From positions 496,001 to 560,000 of the forward strand of contig CAJTPW010000001.1 of assembly GCA_910578465.1 (NCBI GenBank): a stretch of 64,000 nt of DNA. The letters run 5' to 3'. Each line of letters begins with the position of its first letter. Position 1 is the stretch's first letter. The position numbers and the translations under genes were made by a program. Under the pieces are notes generated by a model. That model was not told the DNA's origin. It searched no databases and saw nothing but the letters and a program-made list of their open reading frames with translations. Source of the stretch: an uncultured Vampirovibrio sp. GTDB lineage: Bacteria; Cyanobacteriota; Vampirovibrionia; Gastranaerophilales; Gastranaerophilaceae. Shown here in pieces: positions 1 to 6,870 of the stretch.

Positions 1-204
1 GATTATTATTATGCCCGAATGGCAATTGCCTGGGCGATTTCAATATGTTACGTCAAATTTCCGCAAAAAACATATGTGCGCCTTGAAAAGAATGATTTAG
101 AGGATTTTATTCACAACAAATCAATTTCAAAAATCATTGAATCTTACAGGGTTTCAAAAGAGGATAAAGACAGGTTGAAGCTTTTGAGACGTAAATCTTC
201 CTAG
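1..204 (+). CDS. DNA alkylation repair protein, C-terminal part (5' end outside window)
   Basis: The open frame enters from the left edge and encodes about 67 residues before a TAG stop. The segment MAVAW-like 'MAIAWAISICYVKFP' and the ending 'KIIESYRVSKEDKDRLK' look like the C-terminus of the AlkD-type HEAT-repeat DNA alkylation repair family, which removes alkylated bases. Only the tail is visible, so no catalytic residue can be checked. The stop shares a CTAG palindrome with the stop of the convergent queH gene, so the two genes overlap by 4 bp. The call rests on family resemblance of a short segment. Confidence 0.6.
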   Translation, partial: DYYYARMAIAWAISICYVKFPQKTYVRLEKNDLEDFIHNKSISKIIESYRVSKEDKDRLKLLRRKSS

Positions 205-893
205 CTTTCTGCAGTTTGATTGTCCAGATTGTCAGTTTTTGCGGGTGTCTCTGTCTCATTTTTATCTTCTTTTGGCTTTTTTATTGAAAATTCACATCCG
301 CAGTAGGTTTGTTTATACATATTATTAAAGTTTGCAATTTTTTGAGTTATATTAAAACCGTTGTTTTTCTTGAAATCAAACCTTGCAAATTCAACCCCTT
401 CTGTTTTTGCAGCCTTAAAAGCTTCCGCAAAAATATTCTCTGAAACCTTATGCGGACTTACCGTCAGGGTTGTTGTAAACTTTTTAAACCCTAATTCTTT
501 GGCTTTTTTTGCCGTTTGCATAAGGCGCAGTTCAAAACACTTGTTGCATCTTAATCCTTTTTCAGGTTCTTCTTCAAGTCCTTTGATGTTGTTGTAAAAA
601 TATTTCGGGCTCAAATCTCCTTCAATATCTTCTTCAATGAGTTCAAAATCATATTTTTTGCAATAGCTTCTGAGCTCTTCAAGGCGTCTGTCATATTCAT
701 TTTTGGGGTAGATATTGGGGTTGAAGAAATATGCGGTCGGAATGTATCCAAGCATTCTTAAAAGCTGGGACGGATATCCGAAGCACACGGCGCAACAACA
801 ATGTACAAGGATTCTCTTGTCTTCTTCCTTGAGTTCTTCTTTGTGCAGGCTTTTGATTTTTTCGAAAAATTCCACTTCTGTTAACTCCAACAA
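201..893 (-). CDS. queH: Epoxyqueuosine reductase QueH
   Basis: This 230-residue protein matches QueH (formerly DUF208), which reduces epoxyqueuosine to queuosine in the tRNA wobble position in the cytosol. Visible family features are the Cys cluster 'VHCCCAVC' near residue 30, 'RCNKCFELRL' in the middle and 'YCGCEFS' near the C-terminus, expected to hold the metal/FeS centre. The length is usual. The last 30 residues are a charged tail that looks dispensable. The only reasonable start is a TTG codon with no clear ribosome-binding site. It lies just downstream of the VKOR-DsbA gene on the same strand and may be co-transcribed with it. Confidence 0.9.
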   Translation of the reverse strand: MLELTEVEFFEKIKSLHKEELKEEDKRILVHCCCAVCFGYPSQLLRMLGYIPTAYFFNPNIYPKNEYDRRLEELRSYCKKYDFELIEEDIEGDLSPKYFYNNIKGLEEEPEKGLRCNKCFELRLMQTAKKAKELGFKKFTTTLTVSPHKVSENIFAEAFKAAKTEGVEFARFDFKKNNGFNITQKIANFNNMYKQTYCGCEFSIKKPKEDKNETETPAKTDNLDNQTAES

Positions 894-905
894 AAACGCA
901 AATGA

Positions 906-2138
906 TTATTTTTCGTTTTTATGTCTTGCTTTTGCCTGTTTTACAAAGGTTTTTAATTTGTAATATGGAAGTGCGCTTTTGTGTTCAATACCGTCTATCA
1001 CAATGGTTGGCGTGCCTGCGATACCAAAGTTTACAGCTTTTTGTATCTGCTTTGAGAGGTCTGATTTAACGGCGTCCGAATGTGCGTCCGCGTAGAGCTT
1101 GTTTCTGTCTATCTGAATTGTTTCAGCAAGATTTAAAACAGCTTCCTCGCTTTGAGGCATATTATCATAAATTGCGCTCGACATATCCCAGTACGCCCCC
1201 TGTTTTTCTGCCGCAAGTGCGTATCTTGCAAGCATACAGGCGCCCGGGTGGACTGTCTGTTTCAATGCAGGGTTGCATTCGGCATCGAGCGGGAAATTCA
1301 TATGATATATGATAACGTCTTTTTCTTCCTTTGCAAGTTTGTGTGCCATCGTGTTTGTAACTTTGCAGAAGGGGCAAAGAAAATCGCTGTAAAGATATAT
1401 AACGATTTCTCCGTCAGGGTTTCCAAGAGTATTTCCTTTGATTGCGTAAATATTTTTTTCCATCTTTTGGAATTCTTCAAAAGATTTTATCATCTCCTTA
1501 TTTTCTTTTTCGCTTTTAAGTGCGGGGGATAAAACAAGCGAAGTTTGCATATAGCCGAGGAACCAAATTCCCCCAAAACATACAATCAGAAATAAGGGCA
1601 GATATTTTTTAGCTCCTGAAATAAAATCAAGAACTGTTGTTTTGATGTCTGATATAAAAAATCCTTTGTTCTTTGCGCAAAATGCGATACAAAGGTCTAT
1701 AAAGTATGTTACAAAACATAAGAAACATATTTTCTGGATTGTAAATATTGAAATAAAAGCTAAAATCATAGAACAGCAAAAGGAAATAAGCCCTAAAGTT
1801 GCAATATAGCTTGGCGGATTTTTGAAAACCTTTAAGATTTCTATATCAAGCTTTTCATTTATTTTATCAACATATGTTAAAAACAGAATTGTTAAATATA
1901 AAAAGGCTCCCCAGATTGCAAGAGGAATCCCAAGAAACATTGAATAGTGTGTTTTTGCAACACCGTCGCAATCTATAAGGCTGTTTACCGAACAAAAACT
2001 CGGGTTAAATTCGCTGTTAAAATTTACCTTAAAATATATATGTATAAGCTCACCTGTTAAAATTAATCCGAAGATTGCAAGCAGGGTCAGCATAAATCTT
2101 TTATTTTTTGTCATTTTGTTAATCATTGTATCCGTCAT
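906..2138 (-). CDS. Vitamin K epoxide reductase-DsbA fusion (disulfide-bond formation)
   Basis: A 410-residue membrane protein that joins two disulfide-forming modules. Residues 15-155 are a VKOR domain with the loop cysteines C49 and C57, Ser66 in 'HYSMFLGIP' and the redox pair C138-FL-C141 in the fourth helix. A further membrane helix (about 180-200) leads to a DsbA/thioredoxin-like domain with the active-site motif C255-PF-C258 and the cis-proline segment 'AGTPTIV'. VKOR passes electrons from the thiol domain to quinone while the DsbA domain oxidises exported proteins. VKOR fused to a thioredoxin-fold domain is well known in cyanobacteria. All key cysteines are present. Confidence 0.93.
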   Translation of the reverse strand: MTDTMINKMTKNKRFMLTLLAIFGLILTGELIHIYFKVNFNSEFNPSFCSVNSLIDCDGVAKTHYSMFLGIPLAIWGAFLYLTILFLTYVDKINEKLDIEILKVFKNPPSYIATLGLISFCCSMILAFISIFTIQKICFLCFVTYFIDLCIAFCAKNKGFFISDIKTTVLDFISGAKKYLPLFLIVCFGGIWFLGYMQTSLVLSPALKSEKENKEMIKSFEEFQKMEKNIYAIKGNTLGNPDGEIVIYLYSDFLCPFCKVTNTMAHKLAKEEKDVIIYHMNFPLDAECNPALKQTVHPGACMLARYALAAEKQGAYWDMSSAIYDNMPQSEEAVLNLAETIQIDRNKLYADAHSDAVKSDLSKQIQKAVNFGIAGTPTIVIDGIEHKSALPYYKLKTFVKQAKARHKNEK

Positions 2139-2239
2139 TTGTTAAGCACTCCAAAGTATTTTAAAATAGCATATTTCAGCGATATTTATTATTGTATAGT
2201 TTATTAGAAAAAAGGGCAATTTGTATCTTTTTTTATATT

Positions 2240-2269
2240 TTGTAAAGTAATGTAAATTTGTGCTATAAT
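2240..2269 (+). promoter_or_regulatory. Sigma70-type promoter upstream of coiled-coil gene
   Basis: TTGTAA, an 18-bp spacer and TATAAT preceded by TGC (extended -10). It would start a transcript near 2276, leaving a 5' leader of about 170 bases before the ATG at 2448. The conserved paired-palindrome element at 2353-2413 lies inside that leader. Alternatively, that element holds the real promoter. Confidence 0.5.
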
Positions 2270-2352
2270 TCACTAAAGTTATCGATTTTGCAGTCCGATA
2301 TCAATACTGTAATTACATTCTTATACATAATGAAGGAAATTAAGTTAAGAAA

Positions 2353-2413
2353 TGTAACGATATATACAAAATATGAATTTAGTATATACAAAATGTTTTT
2401 ATTAACATGTAAG
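2353..2413 (+). promoter_or_regulatory. 61-bp paired-palindrome element, copy 1
   Basis: The block starts TGTAAC and holds ATATATAC at 2360-2367 and the perfect palindrome GTATATAC at 2382-2389, with centres 22 bp (two helical turns) apart. AATGTTTTTAT and ATGTAAG follow. A second block with the same order, spacing and length is at 57372-57432. The bases between the two palindromes differ, while the palindromes and the right flank are kept, as expected for a protein-binding site. It lies 35 bp upstream of the start codon at 2448. Confidence 0.6.
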
Positions 2414-2447
2414 ATAGTAAAACCAAAAGACAAAGGTGGTATAAAAA

Positions 2448-3152
2448 ATGGGACTAGCAGCAAGCCAAGGTAGATTACTGTTATTGACAGCAAGAAAGAG
2501 CAATCTTGAGCTTCAGGCTCAGGTTATTTCTCAGGAGCGTGCCTTGCTTTCAATGCAGCAGGAAACAATAGCCTATGATTATTCTCAAAAGACGAATAAC
2601 CAAATCTATATGATTTCCACAACAGGCAGTGAAAAGACGGGTGAAAGAGTTCCGTTGTCAGTTGCTGCTTTAAGGTCGCGTTATAATGGTACCGATGATT
2701 CAGGCAGGCCTCTTAGAACAGATCGTTTCCAGATTGTAGATACAAGAACAGGTAAAACGGTTGACCTTGACGGGCTTGCAAAAACTGACGGCTCAAGTAC
2801 TACGCCTGACGGTCCCTTGCAGAGAAATCTTCAAATGGGTATCTATATAATTAAAACTCAAGATCATACAACTGCAGATGACGGCACTCTGACGGAAGGA
2901 TATGAAGACACCTGGACCACCATCTCTCCTGCAGGTCAATCCGAATATAACCTTGTTTACTATACGGACGATGATGCCGGTGCAAAGGCAAAATACGATC
3001 AGGCTTTATCTCGAGTGCAGCGTTTGGATAAACAGCTTGAAATTAAGTTAAATCAGGTTGAAACCCAGCATAAAGCAATTGAAACCGAAGTTGAGTCTGT
3101 TGATAAAGTTATTTCAAACAACATCGAAGGTTCATTCAAATACTTCAGCTAA
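2448..3152 (+). CDS. Lineage-specific coiled-coil protein of unknown function
   Basis: I do not recognise the function. The 234-residue protein has no signal peptide. Its N-terminus (1-45) is rich in Leu, Gln and Ser and predicted helical. The middle (about 60-190) is polar and probably beta-rich, and the last 45 residues form a strong coiled coil ending in 'GSFKYFS'. The N-terminal pattern MG...R..SNLE....ISQE...L is shared with the 161-residue protein encoded at 56769-57254, so the two are paralogs. A good ribosome-binding site (AAAGGTGG) precedes the ATG. A rho-independent terminator follows directly, so it is a single-gene unit. The helix-polar-helix build would suit a structural or secreted assembly protein, but that is speculation. 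Confidence 0.75.
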   Translation: MGLAASQGRLLLLTARKSNLELQAQVISQERALLSMQQETIAYDYSQKTNNQIYMISTTGSEKTGERVPLSVAALRSRYNGTDDSGRPLRTDRFQIVDTRTGKTVDLDGLAKTDGSSTTPDGPLQRNLQMGIYIIKTQDHTTADDGTLTEGYEDTWTTISPAGQSEYNLVYYTDDDAGAKAKYDQALSRVQRLDKQLEIKLNQVETQHKAIETEVESVDKVISNNIEGSFKYFS

Positions 3153-3170
3153 TAAAAAAGTTTATAATAC

Positions 3171-3200
3171 AAAAACCGACCGCTCAAAGGTCGGTTTTTT
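3171..3200. terminator. Rho-independent terminator
   Basis: AAACCGACC and GGTCGGTTT form a perfect 9-bp stem around a 7-base loop, with an A-tract on the left and T-tract on the right. It can end both the + strand gene at 2448 and the convergent hisF. Confidence 0.9.
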
Positions 3201-3220
3201 AAATGTTTTAAATGCAGAGG

Positions 3221-3982
3221 CTATGCTTTTCTTGTTTCAATCCCCGCTAAAAGAAGCTCCTCATTAAGTTTTTTTACAGGCAAGGTATCAAAATGGAAAA
3301 TTGACGCCGCAAGTGCCGCATCCACGCGGGTTTTATTGAAAACATCAACAAAATGTGTACTGTCTGCACCTGCACCGCCTGAAGCTATGACAGGAATATT
3401 TACGTTATTTGAAACAAGGGTATTCATATCAATATCAAAGCCCTTCTGTGTTCCGTCAAAATCCATTGACGTTAATAATATTTCGCCTGCACCGCGGCTT
3501 TCGGCCTCTTTTGCCCAATCGAGAAGCTTTAACCCTGTATTTTTCTGTCCTGCATTTATGTGCACATAATATTCGCCGTCAATTTTCTTGGCGTCAATTG
3601 CAACCACAATGCATTGCGAGCCGAAATAGTTAACGCAATCATTTATGATTTCAGGGTTTTTAACCGCGCTTGAATTAAATGAAATTTTATCCGCGCCTGC
3701 TGCTAAAATTTGTCTGATATCTTCAATATCAGATATTCCTCCGCCTACGGTAAACGGTATGAATACCTCCTTTGCAACCTTTTCAACCAGTTCTACTATG
3801 GTTTTTCTTTTTTCATTTGTCGCGGTGATATCTAAAAACACAAGTTCATCCGCACCTTCGTTTGAATATTTTTTAGCTAAAGCTACAGGGTCGCCTGCGT
3901 ATTTTAAATTTTCAAAGTTTACACCTTTTACTGTTTCGCCGTTTTTAACATCAAGGCATGGGATTATTCTTTTTGTGAGCAT
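3221..3982 (-). CDS. hisF: Imidazole glycerol phosphate synthase cyclase subunit HisF
   Basis: A 253-residue (beta/alpha)8 barrel that, with the glutaminase HisH, converts PRFAR and ammonia to IGP and AICAR in histidine synthesis. The catalytic aspartates are present: D11 in 'IIPCLDV' and D130 in 'VVAID'. The phosphate-binding 'GGGI' (80-83) and 'ASGGAG' loops are intact. Length is normal for the family. No other his gene lies nearby, so it stands alone here. Two copies of the palindrome TTTGCGCGCAAA lie 40-75 bp upstream of its start and may regulate it. Confidence 0.97.
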   Translation of the reverse strand: MLTKRIIPCLDVKNGETVKGVNFENLKYAGDPVALAKKYSNEGADELVFLDITATNEKRKTIVELVEKVAKEVFIPFTVGGGISDIEDIRQILAAGADKISFNSSAVKNPEIINDCVNYFGSQCIVVAIDAKKIDGEYYVHINAGQKNTGLKLLDWAKEAESRGAGEILLTSMDFDGTQKGFDIDMNTLVSNNVNIPVIASGGAGADSTHFVDVFNKTRVDAALAASIFHFDTLPVKKLNEELLLAGIETRKA

Positions 3983-4020
3983 TTTTCTACCTTTAATTAT
4001 GCTTTTAGTCTGCCTAATTT

Positions 4021-4057
4021 TTTGCGCGCAAAGTGTTTTAATTTCTTTGCGCGCAAA
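4021..4057. repeat. Two copies of the 12-bp palindrome TTTGCGCGCAAA upstream of hisF
   Basis: TTTGCGCGCAAA occurs at 4021-4032 and 4046-4057. Each copy is a perfect palindrome, and with one flanking base the two also form a 13-bp inverted repeat around 11 bases. The centres are 25 bp apart. The site sits between the end of the diguanylate-cyclase-like gene and the start of hisF, both on the minus strand. No T-tract follows on either strand, so an operator is more likely than a terminator. GC-rich CGCG cores stand out in this AT-rich sequence. Confidence 0.6.
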
Positions 4058-4086
4058 CTTTCATAAACTATTTTATCTAAAATGTT

Positions 4087-4118
4087 TTAAAATTCCAAAT
4101 TCTTAAAATTCCAAATTC
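4087..4118. repeat. Tandem 16-bp duplication at a stop codon
   Basis: TTAAAATTCCAAATTC occurs twice in a row (4087-4102 and 4103-4118). The right copy encodes the last residues and stop of the diguanylate-cyclase-like gene, and the left copy repeats them untranslated. It looks like a recent slippage event with no effect on the protein. Confidence 0.85.
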
Positions 4119-4978
4119 ATCTTGGAGAATTGAATTATCTGGTTCTTTCCGCGTTTTTTGGCGCTGTATAGAGCATGTTCAGCGTATCTTATTATTGTGT
4201 TTGAATTTTCTTCCACATTTTCAAGGAAAGGATAAGCTGAAATACCGCCTGAAATTGTAATCGGGTGTCTTTCATCTTCGGAGGCAGGAATGAATTCCAT
4301 TTTTTCAATGTCACGACGGAAGCGCTCTGCAAAGATAAATGCCTGCTCTTCGGATGTGTTTGGAAGAACGAGAAGAAACTCTTCATCGCCGTAGCGGGTT
4401 AAAATATCTTCTTTTCTGATGAGCGCTTCAAGCATCTGGGCAATCTTTTTCAAAAGAACATCACCCCAATCGTAGCCGTACATATCGTTTACCGTTTTAA
4501 AGAAGTCAATGTCTATTAAAACGCAAGAAAGGCTTGTGCCGTATCTTTTTGCGCGGGAAATTTCCGCATCAAGCCTTGAATGAAGGTATTTTCTGTTATA
4601 AAGACCTGTGAGCTCGTCTGTTATTGCAATTGTTTTAAGACCGTTTTTATATTTCATAACTTTTCCGAGTGCTTCAACTCTGACGCCAAGCTCTATCGGG
4701 TTAACAGGCCTTTTGATATAATCAAATGCTTCCGCGCGGACAGTTAAATTTTCAGGAATTTCATCAACAACAACCAGAAGCCCCGAATCAAATTTTGTCA
4801 CCGCGCAAACTTCTTTTACCTTTTCAAGCGGCATATCAAAAATCATAACGGAAGGATTTACGTCTTTGTAATTTGTGATTTCTGCGGTAGGAAAACTTCT
4901 AACCATAGCCTCATCGTTTGATATCAGCATTTCTTCAAAATTATTTTGTTGTTCATCGCTGTAGATAATAACGTTCAT
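4103..4978 (-). CDS. Response-regulator-like GGDEF protein (putative diguanylate cyclase, variant GDEEF motif)
   Basis: A 291-residue cytosolic protein. Residues 1-110 resemble a shortened receiver domain, with D48 in 'MIFDMP' as a possible phosphorylation site and K89 in 'YIKRP' at the conserved lysine position. Residues 115-285 form a GGDEF domain ('TDELTGLYNRKYL', 'DIDFFK'). The active-site signature reads G-D-E-E-F at 197-201, where GG(D/E)EF is expected, so the second glycine is Asp. The inhibitory site RxxD is present as RKED (188-191), five residues before the signature. Activity in c-di-GMP synthesis is plausible but uncertain. A small exported protein is encoded just upstream. Confidence 0.85.
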   Translation of the reverse strand: MNVIIYSDEQQNNFEEMLISNDEAMVRSFPTAEITNYKDVNPSVMIFDMPLEKVKEVCAVTKFDSGLLVVVDEIPENLTVRAEAFDYIKRPVNPIELGVRVEALGKVMKYKNGLKTIAITDELTGLYNRKYLHSRLDAEISRAKRYGTSLSCVLIDIDFFKTVNDMYGYDWGDVLLKKIAQMLEALIRKEDILTRYGDEEFLLVLPNTSEEQAFIFAERFRRDIEKMEFIPASEDERHPITISGGISAYPFLENVEENSNTIIRYAEHALYSAKKRGKNQIIQFSKMNLEF

Positions 4979-4988
4979 ATTTTTTTCC

Positions 4989-5357
4989 TTATATATTAAT
5001 TTCTAAATCTTTAATTCTATATCTCGGGATTTCAACCGTATTTGCGTTCGGCAGTTTGATTTTTACAACCCATGTGTCAAGAAAAACAACTTTGCAGGGT
5101 GTACTTTCGCTGCTGCCTGAAAATGGAGATTTTCTGTAAACAATATAATCTCTGTATATGTCATTTTGATTTTCAACCCTGATATAGCTTTTCTTTATGC
5201 CTTTTTGGTCTAAAACCACAAGTCCTTCCGTAACGGAATAAAATTTACCTTTAATGCTTTCTGTCGGAAGATTTACAATATCTGCCGCAAGGGTCGGGCT
5301 TATTGTACAAAATGCCATACAAAGCATTAATGCTGATATCTTTGAGTATTTTTTCAT
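4989..5357 (-). CDS. Small exported protein, unknown function
   Basis: A 122-residue protein with a clear Sec signal peptide: Lys-rich start, hydrophobic core and a cleavage site after 'SPTLA'. The mature 98 residues have no motif I recognise. The composition suggests a small beta-rich domain, with 'KIKLPNANTVEIPRYRI' near the end. It is transcribed with, and lies 10 bp upstream of, the GGDEF gene, so it could be a periplasmic partner, but nothing in the sequence proves that. Confidence 0.65.
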   Translation of the reverse strand: MKKYSKISALMLCMAFCTISPTLAADIVNLPTESIKGKFYSVTEGLVVLDQKGIKKSYIRVENQNDIYRDYIVYRKSPFSGSSESTPCKVVFLDTWVVKIKLPNANTVEIPRYRIKDLEINI

Positions 5358-5526
5358 ACTTTCCTAAAAGTGACCTTTTTATATGTCTTAATATCCTTGT
5401 TAAAATTCAGTATAGCATATTTTCCACCAAAAAGTTTATTTTTATTATTTGTTTTCATACGTTTGAATTATTAATTTTTATTAAGTTTTTTTATAAACTG
5501 TAAACATAAGATAGGAGTTTAAGGTA

Positions 5527-6774
5527 TTGCCCCAGCCTTTAAGAAAAAATTTTTATGCGAATTTATCAAATGCCGACAGCATGAATTTTGGTGCATATCA
5601 GTATCGCGGAAATGCTGCCTATGCATATCCTGACAGGTATAACCATTATGATATTCCAAGAAAAGCGGAAGTAAGAAAACTTACTCCGAAAAGAAAGAAA
5701 AAGGCAAAGCTGAATCCTCTAAAAGCTTTGGTGAGCTTAATTTTTCTCGGGCTTGTTGCATATTATATCGTTCCTTACAACTTTACTAAATATTTCGAGC
5801 CGATGATTTTAAACCGATTTTTAAACAGAAATCTTGAATTCAAGGCTGAAAATTTTGTATCTCCGACATTGCACTATCTTTCAAATGCGGATTTTAACGG
5901 CAAAAGGCTTCTTGTTCCAATCAGACATCAAAAAAGAGAAATGGTGCCCCTTGTCACATCAACAAGAATGTTCATTCTGGAAGAAGAGTTGAAAAATCTG
6001 GGTGCAAGATATCCTCAAATTAAACCTTCCGTTTATGTTTGGGATTATACGCAGTCAAGAAATGCGGAAATTAATGCAAACGATACGTATCCGTCTGCAA
6101 GTATTATCAAATTACCGATTTTATTTGAAATGTTCAGGCTTTCAGAGTCCTTGAAAAAATCAGGTCATAAGCCGATTGATTTAAGCTCTAAACTCCTTTT
6201 TGATGATATCCATAAGGCAACAGGCTCGGGCACTCTTCAATATTATAAAACAGGCAGTTATTACACAATTGACCATCTTGCAAAGATTATGATTCAAGAG
6301 TCCGATAATTCCGCAACAAATATGCTTTTGGATGAAATCGGCGGAATGGAAGCTTTAAATGCTGCCTCAAGAAAATGGGGATTACACTCAACCCAGATGA
6401 CAACCTGGCTTCCTGATTTAAAGGGCACAAATACAATCAGTGCAAAAGATATGGCAACTCTTTTGTATAATCTGGATAACCCTAAATTTTTAAATGACAA
6501 CTCAAGATATGCAATAAAACAGTATATGTCAAATGTTCATAACAGAACATTAATTCAGGCGGGGCTTCCAAAAGAGGCCGAGCTTTTGCATAAAACGGGC
6601 GATATCGGGAAAATGCTTGGCGATGCAGGTATTGTGTATGCGCCAAACGGAAGAAAATATATTGTTGTAATTTTAACTGAAAGACCTCACAATGATTATT
6701 CTGCAAGGGATTACATACAGCAGGCTTCAAAAATTATCTACAGATATATAATCGAAAATCCTAATCCGTACTAA
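5527..6774 (+). CDS. Membrane-anchored PBP/class A beta-lactamase-fold serine hydrolase
   Basis: A 415-residue protein with a basic cytoplasmic stretch (45-62), one membrane helix (66-84) and an extracytoplasmic catalytic domain. The three active-site motifs of the family are intact: S192-I-I-K195, S259-D-N261 and K356-T-G358. The omega-loop ExxLN motif with the deacylating glutamate of true class A beta-lactamases is missing; the segment there reads 'WLPDLKGTNTIS'. A role in peptidoglycan trimming or as a DD-peptidase-like enzyme is therefore likelier than penicillin resistance. The start is TTG, set by AGGAG 7-11 bases upstream. It is a single-gene unit closed by a terminator. Confidence 0.85.
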   Translation: MPQPLRKNFYANLSNADSMNFGAYQYRGNAAYAYPDRYNHYDIPRKAEVRKLTPKRKKKAKLNPLKALVSLIFLGLVAYYIVPYNFTKYFEPMILNRFLNRNLEFKAENFVSPTLHYLSNADFNGKRLLVPIRHQKREMVPLVTSTRMFILEEELKNLGARYPQIKPSVYVWDYTQSRNAEINANDTYPSASIIKLPILFEMFRLSESLKKSGHKPIDLSSKLLFDDIHKATGSGTLQYYKTGSYYTIDHLAKIMIQESDNSATNMLLDEIGGMEALNAASRKWGLHSTQMTTWLPDLKGTNTISAKDMATLLYNLDNPKFLNDNSRYAIKQYMSNVHNRTLIQAGLPKEAELLHKTGDIGKMLGDAGIVYAPNGRKYIVVILTERPHNDYSARDYIQQASKIIYRYIIENPNPY

Positions 6775-6812
6775 TTTTCGTATAAATCATCAGGATCTTA
6801 TGGGTATAATTT

Positions 6813-6847
6813 AAAAGCTCCCAAAATGTTTTTTCAAGGGAGCTTTT
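6813..6847. terminator. Bidirectional rho-independent terminator
   Basis: AAAAGCTCCC and GGGAGCTTTT form a perfect 10-bp stem around a 15-base loop, with A and T runs on the two sides. It lies between the convergent serine hydrolase gene and aspS and serves both. Confidence 0.9.
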
Positions 6848-6870
6848 AAAGTTTATTTTTAAATTTTTAC

